A DNA stretch of 33,005 nt from Planctomycetota bacterium (lineage in GTDB: Bacteria > Planctomycetota > UBA1135 > GCA-002686595), in assembly GCA_028823345.1 (NCBI GenBank), contig JAPKBR010000038.1, forward strand, positions 1 through 33,005, written 5' to 3'. The notes under the pieces are model-generated. The model ran no database searches, was not told the origin of the DNA, and worked only from the letters and a program-made list of their open reading frames with translations. Made by a program: the position numbers and the translations under genes. This document shows positions 8,060-17,106 of this stretch, piece after piece (the first letter of the stretch is position 1; every line of letters begins with the position of its first letter).

Positions 8060-11000
8060 ATGATTCTGTTGCTCATAGCGGCCCTTGTGGCCCCGAATAT
8101 GACTCCCGATGGGGAGCCTTATACCACTCAGTGTTTGGAATCGACTTTCGTTGGCGAAGGTGCTTCGGGATTCGATGTGGATGGGGATGGAGTTATGGAT
8201 GTGGTGGCTGGATCCTGGTGGTGGGCGGGCCCCAAGTTCGAACAGCGCTTTCGATTTCGGCGTGGCGAATCATTTGACCTCGAAGGGTATTCCGATCACT
8301 TCTTCACATGGGGCGAGGATGTGGATGTTGATGGGGACTTGGATATCGTGATGGTGGGGTTTCCAGGGGCAGCGGCCTTTTGGTATGAAAACCCAGGGGA
8401 TGCACGCGAGACCGAGTCCTGGCCACGGCACATGATTCATGGGATGGTGGACAACGAGTCGCCTGCCTTTGCGGACATAGACGGGGATGGGCGCCGGGAT
8501 TTGGTTTTCCACTCCCAGGGTACGGTTGGCTGGTGCTCGATTCCCGCCGCGGATCCTACGCAGATTTGGGACTTTCACTTGGTTGCCGAAGGCACCGGCC
8601 TACATCGCTTCACTCATGGTCTTGGCGTGGGGGACCTAAGTGGCGATGGGCTGTCGGACTTCGTGCTGAACCACGGATGGTGGGAGCAGCCGAGTGATTC
8701 CCATGGGAAGTGGGTATTCCACGCCCAGGTATTATCCCAGGGGCAGGGTGGTGCGCAGATTTTGATTCACGACTGGGATGGGGATGGGGACGCGGATGTG
8801 TTCACCTCACTCAATGCTCATGGGTACGGACTCTCATGGTTCGAGAACCGGGGCCGACGTGATGATGGGACCTTGGATTTGAAGGAGCGTCCGATCATGG
8901 GTGCCGAGGGGAGCCAGTTGGCGGGGGGCTTGGCGATCAGCGAACTACACGCTCTGACGACCACCGATCTTGATGGGGATGGCCTGCTGGATGTGGTCAC
9001 GGGCAAACGCTTTATGAGTCACAGTTTCCGCGAGGCGGGATCGCGGGGTCCCGCTTGGATTATTGGTCTACGGCAGGACCCGAGCCAGCCAGATGGGTTT
9101 TCCCTTTGGCCGATTCACGCGGATTCCGGCGTTGGAACCCAGGTTTGCGCCACCGACATGAACGGGGACGGGCACGCGGACTTTGTGACTGCATCCAAGA
9201 GGGGGGTCTTCGTGCACCAGCGCAGGCCCGAGGTTTCGCTGCAAGGGCTCCCAGAGCAAACCACGACGCCGGGCCCCGATCCGTTTCCGGAAGGAGGCCA
9301 GCGTGCCGAAAAACCGGGCGGTGGATTTGTCAACCTAGATTTTGAACTGGGCGATCTGAGCGACTGGACCTTGGAGGGCGAAGCATTTGAGGGTCAACCG
9401 ATTCGGGGGGACACGGTAGTCCTCCGTCGCAGCGAGACGCTGAGCGCCCATGCGGGGTCTTATTGGGTCGGTGGATACGAGTTGCATCAAGACACTCCGA
9501 CCGGGCGCATGACATCGATTCCTTTCAGCCCTCCGGGACGCTTCATGGCATTTCTGATTGCCGGTGGTAGTTCTCACAAGACGCGGCTTGAAGTGCTCGA
9601 TGCTGACTCGGGCGAAGTCTTGTTCGAAGCCATGGGTCGCGACGCCGAAGAGCTGCGCCCGGGTGTGATCGACCTTGGGGCAGAGGCCTCGCGCTCTATC
9701 CAGATTGCATTGGTGGACGAAGAGACCGGGGGCTGGGGACACTTGAACGTGGATCACATTCGCTTTTATAAGCAGCGGCCCGAGTTCCCCGAGGGTCAAG
9801 AGGTGCAGATCTCCAGTGACCGGGTGGTGCACGAGGGACTGAGTCCAAAGGAGGCTGCAGCAGCCATGAGCGTCCCCCCTGGATTTCATGTGGACCTGAT
9901 TGCGGGGGAACCAGACCTACACCAGCCGATAGCCCTTTGGGTTGACGACGGGGGCCGGCTATGGGTGGCGGAAGCTCACAGTTATCCCAAGAAACGCCCT
10001 GCTGGCGAGGGCCTTGACCGGATCGTCATTTTTGAAGACTCCGATCAGGATGGAACCTTTGAAACCAAAAAGGTTTTTTGTGAGGGCTTGAATCTGGTCT
10101 CTGGAATGGCGGTGGGTTTTGGAGGGGTCTTTGTCGGGCAGGCGCCGGAGCTCTTGTTCATCCCCGATCGCAACGGCGACGATGTCCCCGATGGTCCCCC
10201 AGTGGTTCTGCTGGATGGTTGGGGCTATGAGGACACCCACGAGACGCTCAACGCCTTCACTTTTGGCCCGGATGGCTGGCTCTATGGTTGTCACGGGGTG
10301 TTCACCCACTCACGGGTGGGTGCGCCGGGGACGCCCGATGAAGATCGTGTGCCGATCAACGCAGGAGTTTGGCGCTTTCATCCCACAGCTCATCAGTTTG
10401 AGGTTTTTGCGGAAGGAACCAGCAACCCATGGGGCGTGGATTTCAATGCCCAAGGCGAAGCCTTCGTGAGTGCATGTGTGATTCCACACTTCTATCACCT
10501 GGTTCCTGGGGCTCGTTACCTCCGGCAAGCGGGTCAGCACTTCAATCCCTTTGTCTTTGAAGACTTGCCAACGATAGCGGACCACCGGCACTACATCGGA
10601 GACAATCCCCATGGGGGCAACGGGCGATCGGATCTCGCGGGGGGAGGGCACGCCCACTGCGGCCTGTTGATCTACCAAGGCCAGCAATTCCCCGAGGAAT
10701 ACCAGGGGGGCGCACTGTTCTTCAACGTGCATGGCAATCGCATGAATCATGATCTCTTGACCCCGGACGGTGCCACTTGGATCGCGGGTCATGGTGATGA
10801 TTTGGTGCGCGCCAACGATACTTGGTTCCGCGGGATTGCCGCGCGTACGGGTCCTGCGGGCGAGGTGTTTTTTATCGATTGGTACGATCCTCAGGCCTGT
10901 CACCACAATGACACGGAAATATGGAACCGCACCAACGGGCGGCTGTTTCGGTTGCGATACGGGGACCAGGGCACGAGCTTTTTGGACCTGCGAAAGTCCT

Positions 11001-13249
11001 CCCCCCAAGACTTGCTCGAACTGGCGCTGACCGGCACAACCTACGCCGTTCGGCGCGCCCGACGGCGTTGTCAGGAGCGCGGTTTGACTTTCACGGAGGG
11101 CACCTCTGTAGAGGCGCGGTTGATTGGCGATACAGACCCTGCCGTGCGCCTAAAGGCCCTTTGGTTGCTTCAGAGTTGCGGAGCCTTGAGAGAGCAAGCC
11201 GCGGTCCAGGCCCTAAAACAGGATTCCGATCCAACCGTGCGTGCATGGGCGGCGCGCTCCTTAGGCGAGCGAATCAACCTCGAGCTATCCACGGGAGAGC
11301 TACTGGTCCAACGCGCAGAGAACGAACGGGACCCCGTGGTCTTGCGCGAACTGGCCAGCGCAGCCCAACGTGTGCCCAATCACTTGCGTTGGAATTTGGT
11401 CACGGCCCTCGCCAACAATCCCGCGGCCATGGCTGAAAACTCGGTGTTGCTCTTGACCTGGTATGGACTTGAGCCCCTTGTGCCTACAGATCCCGCCCGG
11501 GCCTTGGCCTTGGCGCGCAACGCTTCCTCGGAACGGATCGCTCGATTCGTCGTGCGGCGCTGCGCGGCGGTGGATACGGCCATGCCCGCCCTGGTGAGTC
11601 ACTTGCTTACGGTTACCGACGACGCGACACGATTGGAAGCCCTCGACGCCTTGCTTCAAGCATTGGGTGAGCGACGCGGCGTGGAGGCCCCGCCGGGCTG
11701 GAGCGCTGCCTTTGGTCAACTCAAGCAGGGTAGCGATGGGGTCGCCGAACGAGCCGCGCTGGTGGCCGCGCGCTTCGGTGACGAGCGCGCCTTTGGAACC
11801 CTCCGCTCGTGGTTGGCCAGCGGTGAAGATGATCAACGCACCCGGTTAGCTTTCGAGGTGCTCACGGAAGCGGCGGACCCGGCGACGCATGAGGTACTGT
11901 TGGCCTTGATTCAAAATCCCGCATGGCAGCAAGATGTCTTACGCAACCTGGGCCGATGGCCAGGCGAACGGACTACGGGTGCGGTCTTGGCCCACTGGAC
12001 AGGGTACTCCCCTGCTGCCCAGCGGGAAGCTGTGGCGATTTTGACCAGCAACGCCAGTGGGGCACGGGCAGTCTTGGAAGGAATCAAGAGCGGTTCACTT
12101 GGTGGTCGCGAAATACTGGCTCCCACGGATGCCCGGCGCATTGTGGAATTGGGTCCCGAACTAAGCGGGCTGTTGGCCGAGGTTTGGGGCACCTTGCGAC
12201 CCCTTGGCCTGGACCGCGTGCAGCAGATCGCCGATTGGAAGCAAGTTTTGACGGCCAAGCGATTGGCCGAAGCGGACTTGAATCATGGCCGTGCGGTCTA
12301 TGCCAAGACCTGCCAGCGCTGTCATGTGCTGTATGGCATTGGCGAAACCGTGGGGCCAGAGTTGACAGGTTCCAATCGCGCGGACTTAGATTACCTGTTG
12401 CGCAATTTGATCGACCCCAGCGCCGAAATCCCTGCGGAATATCGCGCGACGATTGTGGCCACCCACGAGGGCCGCATTGTGAATGGTGTGTTGTTGCGGG
12501 AGACCGATGAGATTTTGGTCCTGGCCTCGGAAACCGGCACAATTGAGTTGGCCCAAAGCGAAGTGGAAGCCCGGCGTACGGATCCTAATTCGTTGATGCC
12601 GGAGGGACAGCTCGATGCTCTCGAAGAGGCTGAGGTCGTGGATCTCGTGGCCTATCTTGGCTCCGGCGGGCAAGTGCCCCGGCGATTGCTTGCTGGAGAG
12701 GGGAGCGAATTATTCGATGGCCAAACATTAGCCGGTTGGTCCGGTGCCGAAGGGCTTTGGACCGTGGAACAGGGCGAAATCGTTGGGCGTGCAAAAGGTC
12801 TTGAGCACAATGAGTACTTGATTAGCGATCACGACCTGCGTGACTTTCGCTTGGTGTTAGAAATCCAACTCACCCCGGACTCTGGCAACAGTGGTATTCA
12901 GGTTCGTTCGCAGCCTTTTAAGGAGCACTCGATGCAGGGTTTCCAAGTGGACGCGGGCCAGATTCATTGGGGCACGTTGTATGAAGTTCACGGCCGTAAT
13001 GCTCTGGTCACCGACGTCCCTAGCGCCCATCGTGCCGGAGAGTGGAACACCTATGAAATCCTCTACACGGGATCGCGTATCCAAGTCGCGCTCAATGGAG
13101 TTCAGACCATTGATTTAGATGATGACCAGGGGGCAGTCCATGGGCGCTTGGGGTTTCAGCTACACCAGGGCCAGTCCATGACCGTGCGCTTCCGCAATCT
13201 GAAGTTGGAGCTCGATCCCACTGAACCCGGGCTTAAGACTATTTCCTAG
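8060..13249 (+). CDS. Giant secreted fusion: FG-GAP repeats, PVC dehydrogenase-like propeller, HEAT, cytochrome c, 3-keto-disaccharide hydrolase
   Basis: The product is 1729 aa. A short signal segment (1-11) is followed by about seven FG-GAP/VCBS blades (35-390). These carry Ca2+-type loops such as DVDGDGVMD (39-47), DIDGDGRRD (139-147), DWDGDGDAD (238-246) and DLDGDGLLD (303-311). Residues 422-572 form a jelly-roll-like domain (FELGDLSDW...). Residues 600-965 match the PVC-type 'membrane-bound dehydrogenase' propeller (GFHVDLIAGEPDLHQPIALW, WGVDFN, HAHCG). Helical HEAT-like repeats fill about 1000-1300. A cytochrome c module follows, with heme motif CQRCH at 1418-1422 and GPELTGSNR after it; M1513 is a possible distal ligand. 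Residues 1550-1717 are a DUF1080/3-keto-disaccharide hydrolase domain (LFDGQTLAGW, DSGNSGIQVRS). It probably oxidises a carbohydrate, passes electrons to the heme and cleaves the 3-keto product. That combined activity is inferred, not shown. A sialate O-acetylesterase gene follows 54 bp downstream, likely co-transcribed. AAGGG sits directly against the ATG, so it is not a normally spaced SD. Confidence 0.94.
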   Translation: MILLLIAALVAPNMTPDGEPYTTQCLESTFVGEGASGFDVDGDGVMDVVAGSWWWAGPKFEQRFRFRRGESFDLEGYSDHFFTWGEDVDVDGDLDIVMVGFPGAAAFWYENPGDARETESWPRHMIHGMVDNESPAFADIDGDGRRDLVFHSQGTVGWCSIPAADPTQIWDFHLVAEGTGLHRFTHGLGVGDLSGDGLSDFVLNHGWWEQPSDSHGKWVFHAQVLSQGQGGAQILIHDWDGDGDADVFTSLNAHGYGLSWFENRGRRDDGTLDLKERPIMGAEGSQLAGGLAISELHALTTTDLDGDGLLDVVTGKRFMSHSFREAGSRGPAWIIGLRQDPSQPDGFSLWPIHADSGVGTQVCATDMNGDGHADFVTASKRGVFVHQRRPEVSLQGLPEQTTTPGPDPFPEGGQRAEKPGGGFVNLDFELGDLSDWTLEGEAFEGQPIRGDTVVLRRSETLSAHAGSYWVGGYELHQDTPTGRMTSIPFSPPGRFMAFLIAGGSSHKTRLEVLDADSGEVLFEAMGRDAEELRPGVIDLGAEASRSIQIALVDEETGGWGHLNVDHIRFYKQRPEFPEGQEVQISSDRVVHEGLSPKEAAAAMSVPPGFHVDLIAGEPDLHQPIALWVDDGGRLWVAEAHSYPKKRPAGEGLDRIVIFEDSDQDGTFETKKVFCEGLNLVSGMAVGFGGVFVGQAPELLFIPDRNGDDVPDGPPVVLLDGWGYEDTHETLNAFTFGPDGWLYGCHGVFTHSRVGAPGTPDEDRVPINAGVWRFHPTAHQFEVFAEGTSNPWGVDFNAQGEAFVSACVIPHFYHLVPGARYLRQAGQHFNPFVFEDLPTIADHRHYIGDNPHGGNGRSDLAGGGHAHCGLLIYQGQQFPEEYQGGALFFNVHGNRMNHDLLTPDGATWIAGHGDDLVRANDTWFRGIAARTGPAGEVFFIDWYDPQACHHNDTEIWNRTNGRLFRLRYGDQGTSFLDLRKSSPQDLLELALTGTTYAVRRARRRCQERGLTFTEGTSVEARLIGDTDPAVRLKALWLLQSCGALREQAAVQALKQDSDPTVRAWAARSLGERINLELSTGELLVQRAENERDPVVLRELASAAQRVPNHLRWNLVTALANNPAAMAENSVLLLTWYGLEPLVPTDPARALALARNASSERIARFVVRRCAAVDTAMPALVSHLLTVTDDATRLEALDALLQALGERRGVEAPPGWSAAFGQLKQGSDGVAERAALVAARFGDERAFGTLRSWLASGEDDQRTRLAFEVLTEAADPATHEVLLALIQNPAWQQDVLRNLGRWPGERTTGAVLAHWTGYSPAAQREAVAILTSNASGARAVLEGIKSGSLGGREILAPTDARRIVELGPELSGLLAEVWGTLRPLGLDRVQQIADWKQVLTAKRLAEADLNHGRAVYAKTCQRCHVLYGIGETVGPELTGSNRADLDYLLRNLIDPSAEIPAEYRATIVATHEGRIVNGVLLRETDEILVLASETGTIELAQSEVEARRTDPNSLMPEGQLDALEEAEVVDLVAYLGSGGQVPRRLLAGEGSELFDGQTLAGWSGAEGLWTVEQGEIVGRAKGLEHNEYLISDHDLRDFRLVLEIQLTPDSGNSGIQVRSQPFKEHSMQGFQVDAGQIHWGTLYEVHGRNALVTDVPSAHRAGEWNTYEILYTGSRIQVALNGVQTIDLDDDQGAVHGRLGFQLHQGQSMTVRFRNLKLELDPTEPGLKTIS

Positions 13250-13303
13250 GAGAGTGCCCAAAGAGCAAAGCGCGATTGCCGCAGACTGGGCTAAGCTAGC
13301 CTC

Positions 13304-15253
13304 ATGCTACGTCTCTCTCTCTTCATCCTGCTTCTCACTCCCTTTAGTTCAGCTGCCCCCCAGGAGCTGCGCTTGTCCAGCATGTTTGCGGACCATATGG
13401 TTCTTCAGCGTGAAACGAGTGCACCCGTTTGGGGCTGGGCCTCACCTGGCACCGAGGTCCGTGTGCTTGGCTCATGGAGTGATAACGTCGCCACTTGTAA
13501 GGCGGATGGCAAAGGTGCGTGGCGCGTGGATCTCGCGACTCCCATTGCGGGAGGACCTCATACTCTGACGGTCACCGCAGACAAGTCCATCACCTTGCAA
13601 GATGTGATGGTCGGGGAAGTTTGGATTTGTTCAGGGCAGTCCAACATGGAATGGCATCTTTCTTGGTTTGCTGACGGCGCTGTCACGGCCAATACGGTGG
13701 ACGAGCCCCAACTGCGTCTGTGCACCGTGGATAAATCGTTCTCCGACGTGGCCGAAAGCGAGAGCAATATCTCTTGGTCCCTCTGCACGCCGAAAGCCGC
13801 TGCAGATTTTAGCGCGACTGGCTTCTACTTTGGTCGCGAGCTTGCCGATGCTCTACCCGGCGTTCCTATTGGATTAGTGCTGACCGCTTGGGGAGGCACA
13901 GTGATCGAGGCTTGGACCAGCGAAGCTGCTTTGCGGCTTGGCGGCGAATTTGACGGTACCCTCGATCGGGTTGCTGTGCGTCGGGCGGGCCACGCGGTAG
14001 GTGACGCCGGCGGAGGCCCTGAAGCCATTTGGTGGAGTGACCTGTTCAAGAAAGATCCTGGCCTTGAAGCTGGTTGGAATCGCGCGGGCGGTAACGCCGA
14101 GGGTTGGAACTCGGTTGAGGTGCCGATTCAATTCAGCAACATGGGCTTGGGCGGCTTCGACGGTTGTGTCTGGTTCCAACGCGGATTTGAGATTCCCCCC
14201 TCGTGGGCGGACAAGGACTTGGTGCTCTCCCCAGGCGCTATGGATGACATGGATGTGACCTGGGTCAATGGGGTAGAAGTCGGCGCTACCCGCGAGGGCG
14301 GCAAGGCCGCAACGGCCAGGGAGTATTCGATTCCCGCAGGTACCATGATCCCTGGGATTAATGTGGTCTCGATCATGGTTGTGGATACCGGTGGCGCTGG
14401 AACCATCGGCTGGGGATCTGGCGGCCCCGGGACCATCCAACTTGGTTGCCCTGATCTTCGTCAGCACATCTCCCTAGACGGGACCTGGTTCTCCCGAACA
14501 GGGGCCAAGGCCTCGGACCTGGGAGCCTTTCCCACGAACAGTTGGTTCAATCACAACACCCCCTCCGCCCTTTACAACGGAATGATCGAACCGCTGATCC
14601 CCTTCGCCATTCGCGGGGCGATCTGGTATCAGGGTGAATCCAATGTGGGCCGCGCGGCCCAGTACCAGCGACTCTTTCCGGGGATGATGGAAGATTGGCG
14701 TAGGCGTTGGGGACGCGGCGATTTCCCTTTCTATTGGGTACAAATCGCGCCCTTTGGATACGGCGGGGATGTGGGCCAGGCAGCACGCTTGCGCGAAGCC
14801 CAGAGCATGAGCCTGTCCGTGGCAAACACCGGCCAAGCCGTAATCATGGATCTCGGTGACCCCAAGAATATTCACCCGGGGCACAAGGACCAGGTTGGCC
14901 GTCGATTGGCGCTCTTAGCCTTGGCCAAGGACTACGGCAAGGATTTGGTCTGGTCGGGTCCAACCATGAAGTCTTCGGTATTTGAAGGGGGACAGGCCAC
15001 CTTGAGTTTTCACCACGCAGAGGGCTTGGAGCTACGCTCCGAAACTCAGGGGCGCTTCACCGTCGCTGGTGCGGACCACAAGTTCTATCCCGGCGAGGCA
15101 AAAGTTGTGGGCGAAACCGTGGTGGTGATGTGCGCAGCGGTGTCTGAACCCGTTGCTGTTCGTTTCGCCTGGGGCGCAGCGGATGCGTCGAACCTGTTCA
15201 ATGGAGCAGGTTTGAGCGCGTCGAGTTTCCGCACCGATCAGTGGACCGACTAG
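13304..15253 (+). CDS. Sialate O-acetylesterase-type SGNH hydrolase, secreted
   Basis: This 649-aa exported esterase has a signal peptide (1-18, cut near SSAAP). It is expected to remove O-acetyl groups from sialic acid or from other acetylated glycans. An N-terminal beta domain opens with LSSMFADHMVLQR, typical of the family. The nucleophile block is ICSGQSNMEW with S113. A galactose-binding-like beta-sandwich is inserted at roughly 240-390 (WFQRGFEIP, DDMDVTWVNG). The second SGNH block is IWYQGESNVGRA, and the C-terminal catalytic pair lies in NIHPGHKDQVGRR. It follows the 1729-aa fusion gene by 54 bp on the same strand and converges with the MORN-like gene. In Planctomycetota this family is often found with sulfatases and is not restricted to sialic acid, so the true substrate is open. 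Confidence 0.93.
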   Translation: MLRLSLFILLLTPFSSAAPQELRLSSMFADHMVLQRETSAPVWGWASPGTEVRVLGSWSDNVATCKADGKGAWRVDLATPIAGGPHTLTVTADKSITLQDVMVGEVWICSGQSNMEWHLSWFADGAVTANTVDEPQLRLCTVDKSFSDVAESESNISWSLCTPKAAADFSATGFYFGRELADALPGVPIGLVLTAWGGTVIEAWTSEAALRLGGEFDGTLDRVAVRRAGHAVGDAGGGPEAIWWSDLFKKDPGLEAGWNRAGGNAEGWNSVEVPIQFSNMGLGGFDGCVWFQRGFEIPPSWADKDLVLSPGAMDDMDVTWVNGVEVGATREGGKAATAREYSIPAGTMIPGINVVSIMVVDTGGAGTIGWGSGGPGTIQLGCPDLRQHISLDGTWFSRTGAKASDLGAFPTNSWFNHNTPSALYNGMIEPLIPFAIRGAIWYQGESNVGRAAQYQRLFPGMMEDWRRRWGRGDFPFYWVQIAPFGYGGDVGQAARLREAQSMSLSVANTGQAVIMDLGDPKNIHPGHKDQVGRRLALLALAKDYGKDLVWSGPTMKSSVFEGGQATLSFHHAEGLELRSETQGRFTVAGADHKFYPGEAKVVGETVVVMCAAVSEPVAVRFAWGAADASNLFNGAGLSASSFRTDQWTD

Positions 15254-15280
15254 GTTGCTCTGCTCGGCCCGAGAGCGCCC

Positions 15281-15709
15281 CTAGGGTCCGACCCGTAGGT
15301 CGTCCTTGTAGGTGCCAGATTGGAGTTCGTCCCGCTCACCATCGGGAGCATAAAAAACCCATTCTCCTTCGGGTTGGCCAGCGACGTACTGCCCCTCGGA
15401 GAGTAACCGGCCATTCTCATGCCAGGAACGAAAGGCCCCGTGGGCCTCACGGTCGCGCCCATCCAACCGGTAGGTGGTCTCGGTCTTGGTGTAGCCGTTT
15501 GGCCAATGCTCTACCACTATTTGGCCTTCGGGTCGCAACATCCAGGTGGCGATGATCATGAATAGGATCAGGCCGACGGCGATAAGCGTAACTCGCAGAG
15601 CTTGCTGAGCGCGCTCTTCGGGGGTGCGCAGGATCGTCTCGTCATCCGTTAGACCTTCGAGGTCATCCCGGTCGGTGATGCGCTCATTGCTTAGATCAGG
15701 GATGTTCAT
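15281..15709 (-). CDS. One-span membrane protein with MORN/YwqK-like repeats
   Basis: This 142-aa protein has an acidic cytoplasmic start (about 1-36), one hydrophobic span (about 40-62, VTLIAVGLILFMIIATWML) and an outer domain with MORN-variant/YwqK-type repeats. The repeats read VEHWPNGYTKTETTY, FRSWHENGRLLSEGQY and EWVFYAPDGERDELQSGTY. Such repeats form beta-hairpin ladders for protein or surface contact; no enzymatic role is known. Its ATG overlaps the stop of the beta-lactamase-fold gene in an ATGA, so it is translationally coupled to it. It is the last gene of the three-gene cluster. Its function is unknown, but the coupling argues that it works with the hydrolase or the kinase-fold protein. 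Confidence 0.72.
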   Translation of the reverse strand: MNIPDLSNERITDRDDLEGLTDDETILRTPEERAQQALRVTLIAVGLILFMIIATWMLRPEGQIVVEHWPNGYTKTETTYRLDGRDREAHGAFRSWHENGRLLSEGQYVAGQPEGEWVFYAPDGERDELQSGTYKDDLRVGP

Positions 15710-17106
15710 TTGGATGCGGCCGGTTCAGTGCGTGGGCCCGGGAGATCCCGTCCACCCTGATGCAAGGTCAGGTCCGTGATTCTGCCCGTTTCATCCTGCG
15801 CGAAGGTGATCTCGGCGTCAATGTTGCGGTAGTGATAGGTTAAGCCCGCATCGTCGTCGGGATAGATCCGGATGCGCGGTTGGAAGGTGAGCTGCGCGTA
15901 GACCCGCCCGTCTTCGGTGGTGATGGAGAATGTCGCCATGGGGCCAATTTTGTAGGACCCAACGAGCTTTTCGACCTGTTCAACACTGGGGTGTCCACTG
16001 CGTCTGATGGTCATGGGGGGCATCGCTTCCCTTCCGCACATGAGTTGAAAGCAGCCATTGGCCAATAGCTCGCAGGATCCATCCGATGAATTGGAGAGCA
16101 CGCAGACCACCAAGCCGCTTTCGGGCGCGACGGCCAGAAATGAGTGATAGCCCCCGGTTTGGCCGTTGTGCCAAAGGACCCCCGTGTCCACATTCACATG
16201 CCAACCAAGAGCCATGTTGACCCCTGGATTTTCCGGTTCGAAGCGCACCACCTGGGCCTGGGCGTGAATCGGATTTGGATCGGTCTGACTCAGTCCAAAT
16301 GTCAGCATGTCAGTCATAGTGGAGCGGATCGCGCCGGCTCCTGCGAACACATCCAGCGTCCAATTAGGTACTGGCGTCATGCCTCCGTCGTGCCCTTGAG
16401 CAACCCTCAGTTGCTGGTCGGCCGTTAGCTGGATCGTGGTGTCCCGGAGACCGAGTGGTTGAGCCAATCGCTGTTGTAGAAGGTCTCCGTAGCTCTCAGA
16501 GTTCGCGACTCGCACCAGCACCTCGCCGAGGATACCGACAGCGAAATTGCTGTATACGTAGTTCGTCATGGGCGGACTCTTCACCCGTGTGGTCATCAGC
16601 CAGTCAAAGGTCTGGTTAGGTGGGAAGCCAGCATAGGGGTCGGCGGGGTCCTTTGATTTGAAGCGGACGGGCATGCGTGGTAGTCCCGAGGCGTGCATGG
16701 CAAGGTGCATCAAGCGGATCGGTTGCCCAGCTTCGGGAACTGTGAAACCAGCCGGCACATGCTGGGCAAGAGGGTCATCGAGTTGTACCTCGCCCTGAGC
16801 TTCGGCTTCCAGTAACAGCAGCGCGGTGAAGACTTTGCTGATTGAACCGATTTCAAAAAGGGTGGTGCTATCGGGAAGTCTTGGGTCATCAAAGGCCCGT
16901 TGTCCGAAACCTTGGATCCAGTGGCCATCTCGCGTTGCGATGCCAAGCACGAATCCGGGGGTCGTCTCCTCTTCCAGGAGAACCGCTGCAAATTCCTCCA
17001 CCTGGGCGAGGACATCTTTGGGGATCAGTAAGGGTCTGGATCCGGTCGACTTACAGCCAGAGGCGAGGCTCAGACAGATGGTCAATCCGATGGCGAATAC
17101 TCTCAT
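15706..17106 (-). CDS. Lipoprotein serine hydrolase, beta-lactamase class C fold
   Basis: This 466-aa protein has a lipoprotein signal with lipobox LASGC (lipidated C18), which puts it on the periplasmic face of a membrane. All three class C/penicillin-binding motifs are present: SxxK at S88-I-S-K91, YSN at 185-187 and HNG at 313-315. A beta-rich C-terminal domain follows from about 370 (SVEQVEKLVGSYKIG), as in AmpC-like esterases and D-aminopeptidases. The reaction is serine acyl hydrolysis. The substrate may be a D-amino-acid peptide, peptidoglycan, an ester or a beta-lactam and cannot be settled from sequence. The gene overlaps the kinase-fold gene upstream and the MORN-like gene downstream by 4 bp each, so all three are probably made in fixed proportion. 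Confidence 0.93.
   Translation of the reverse strand: MRVFAIGLTICLSLASGCKSTGSRPLLIPKDVLAQVEEFAAVLLEEETTPGFVLGIATRDGHWIQGFGQRAFDDPRLPDSTTLFEIGSISKVFTALLLLEAEAQGEVQLDDPLAQHVPAGFTVPEAGQPIRLMHLAMHASGLPRMPVRFKSKDPADPYAGFPPNQTFDWLMTTRVKSPPMTNYVYSNFAVGILGEVLVRVANSESYGDLLQQRLAQPLGLRDTTIQLTADQQLRVAQGHDGGMTPVPNWTLDVFAGAGAIRSTMTDMLTFGLSQTDPNPIHAQAQVVRFEPENPGVNMALGWHVNVDTGVLWHNGQTGGYHSFLAVAPESGLVVCVLSNSSDGSCELLANGCFQLMCGREAMPPMTIRRSGHPSVEQVEKLVGSYKIGPMATFSITTEDGRVYAQLTFQPRIRIYPDDDAGLTYHYRNIDAEITFAQDETGRITDLTLHQGGRDLPGPRTEPAASK

Noticed and set aside
10310..11008. 232-codon frame on the minus strand
   Set aside because: It is antisense to the PVC propeller part of the 1729-aa protein, where conserved motifs show the plus strand is coding.
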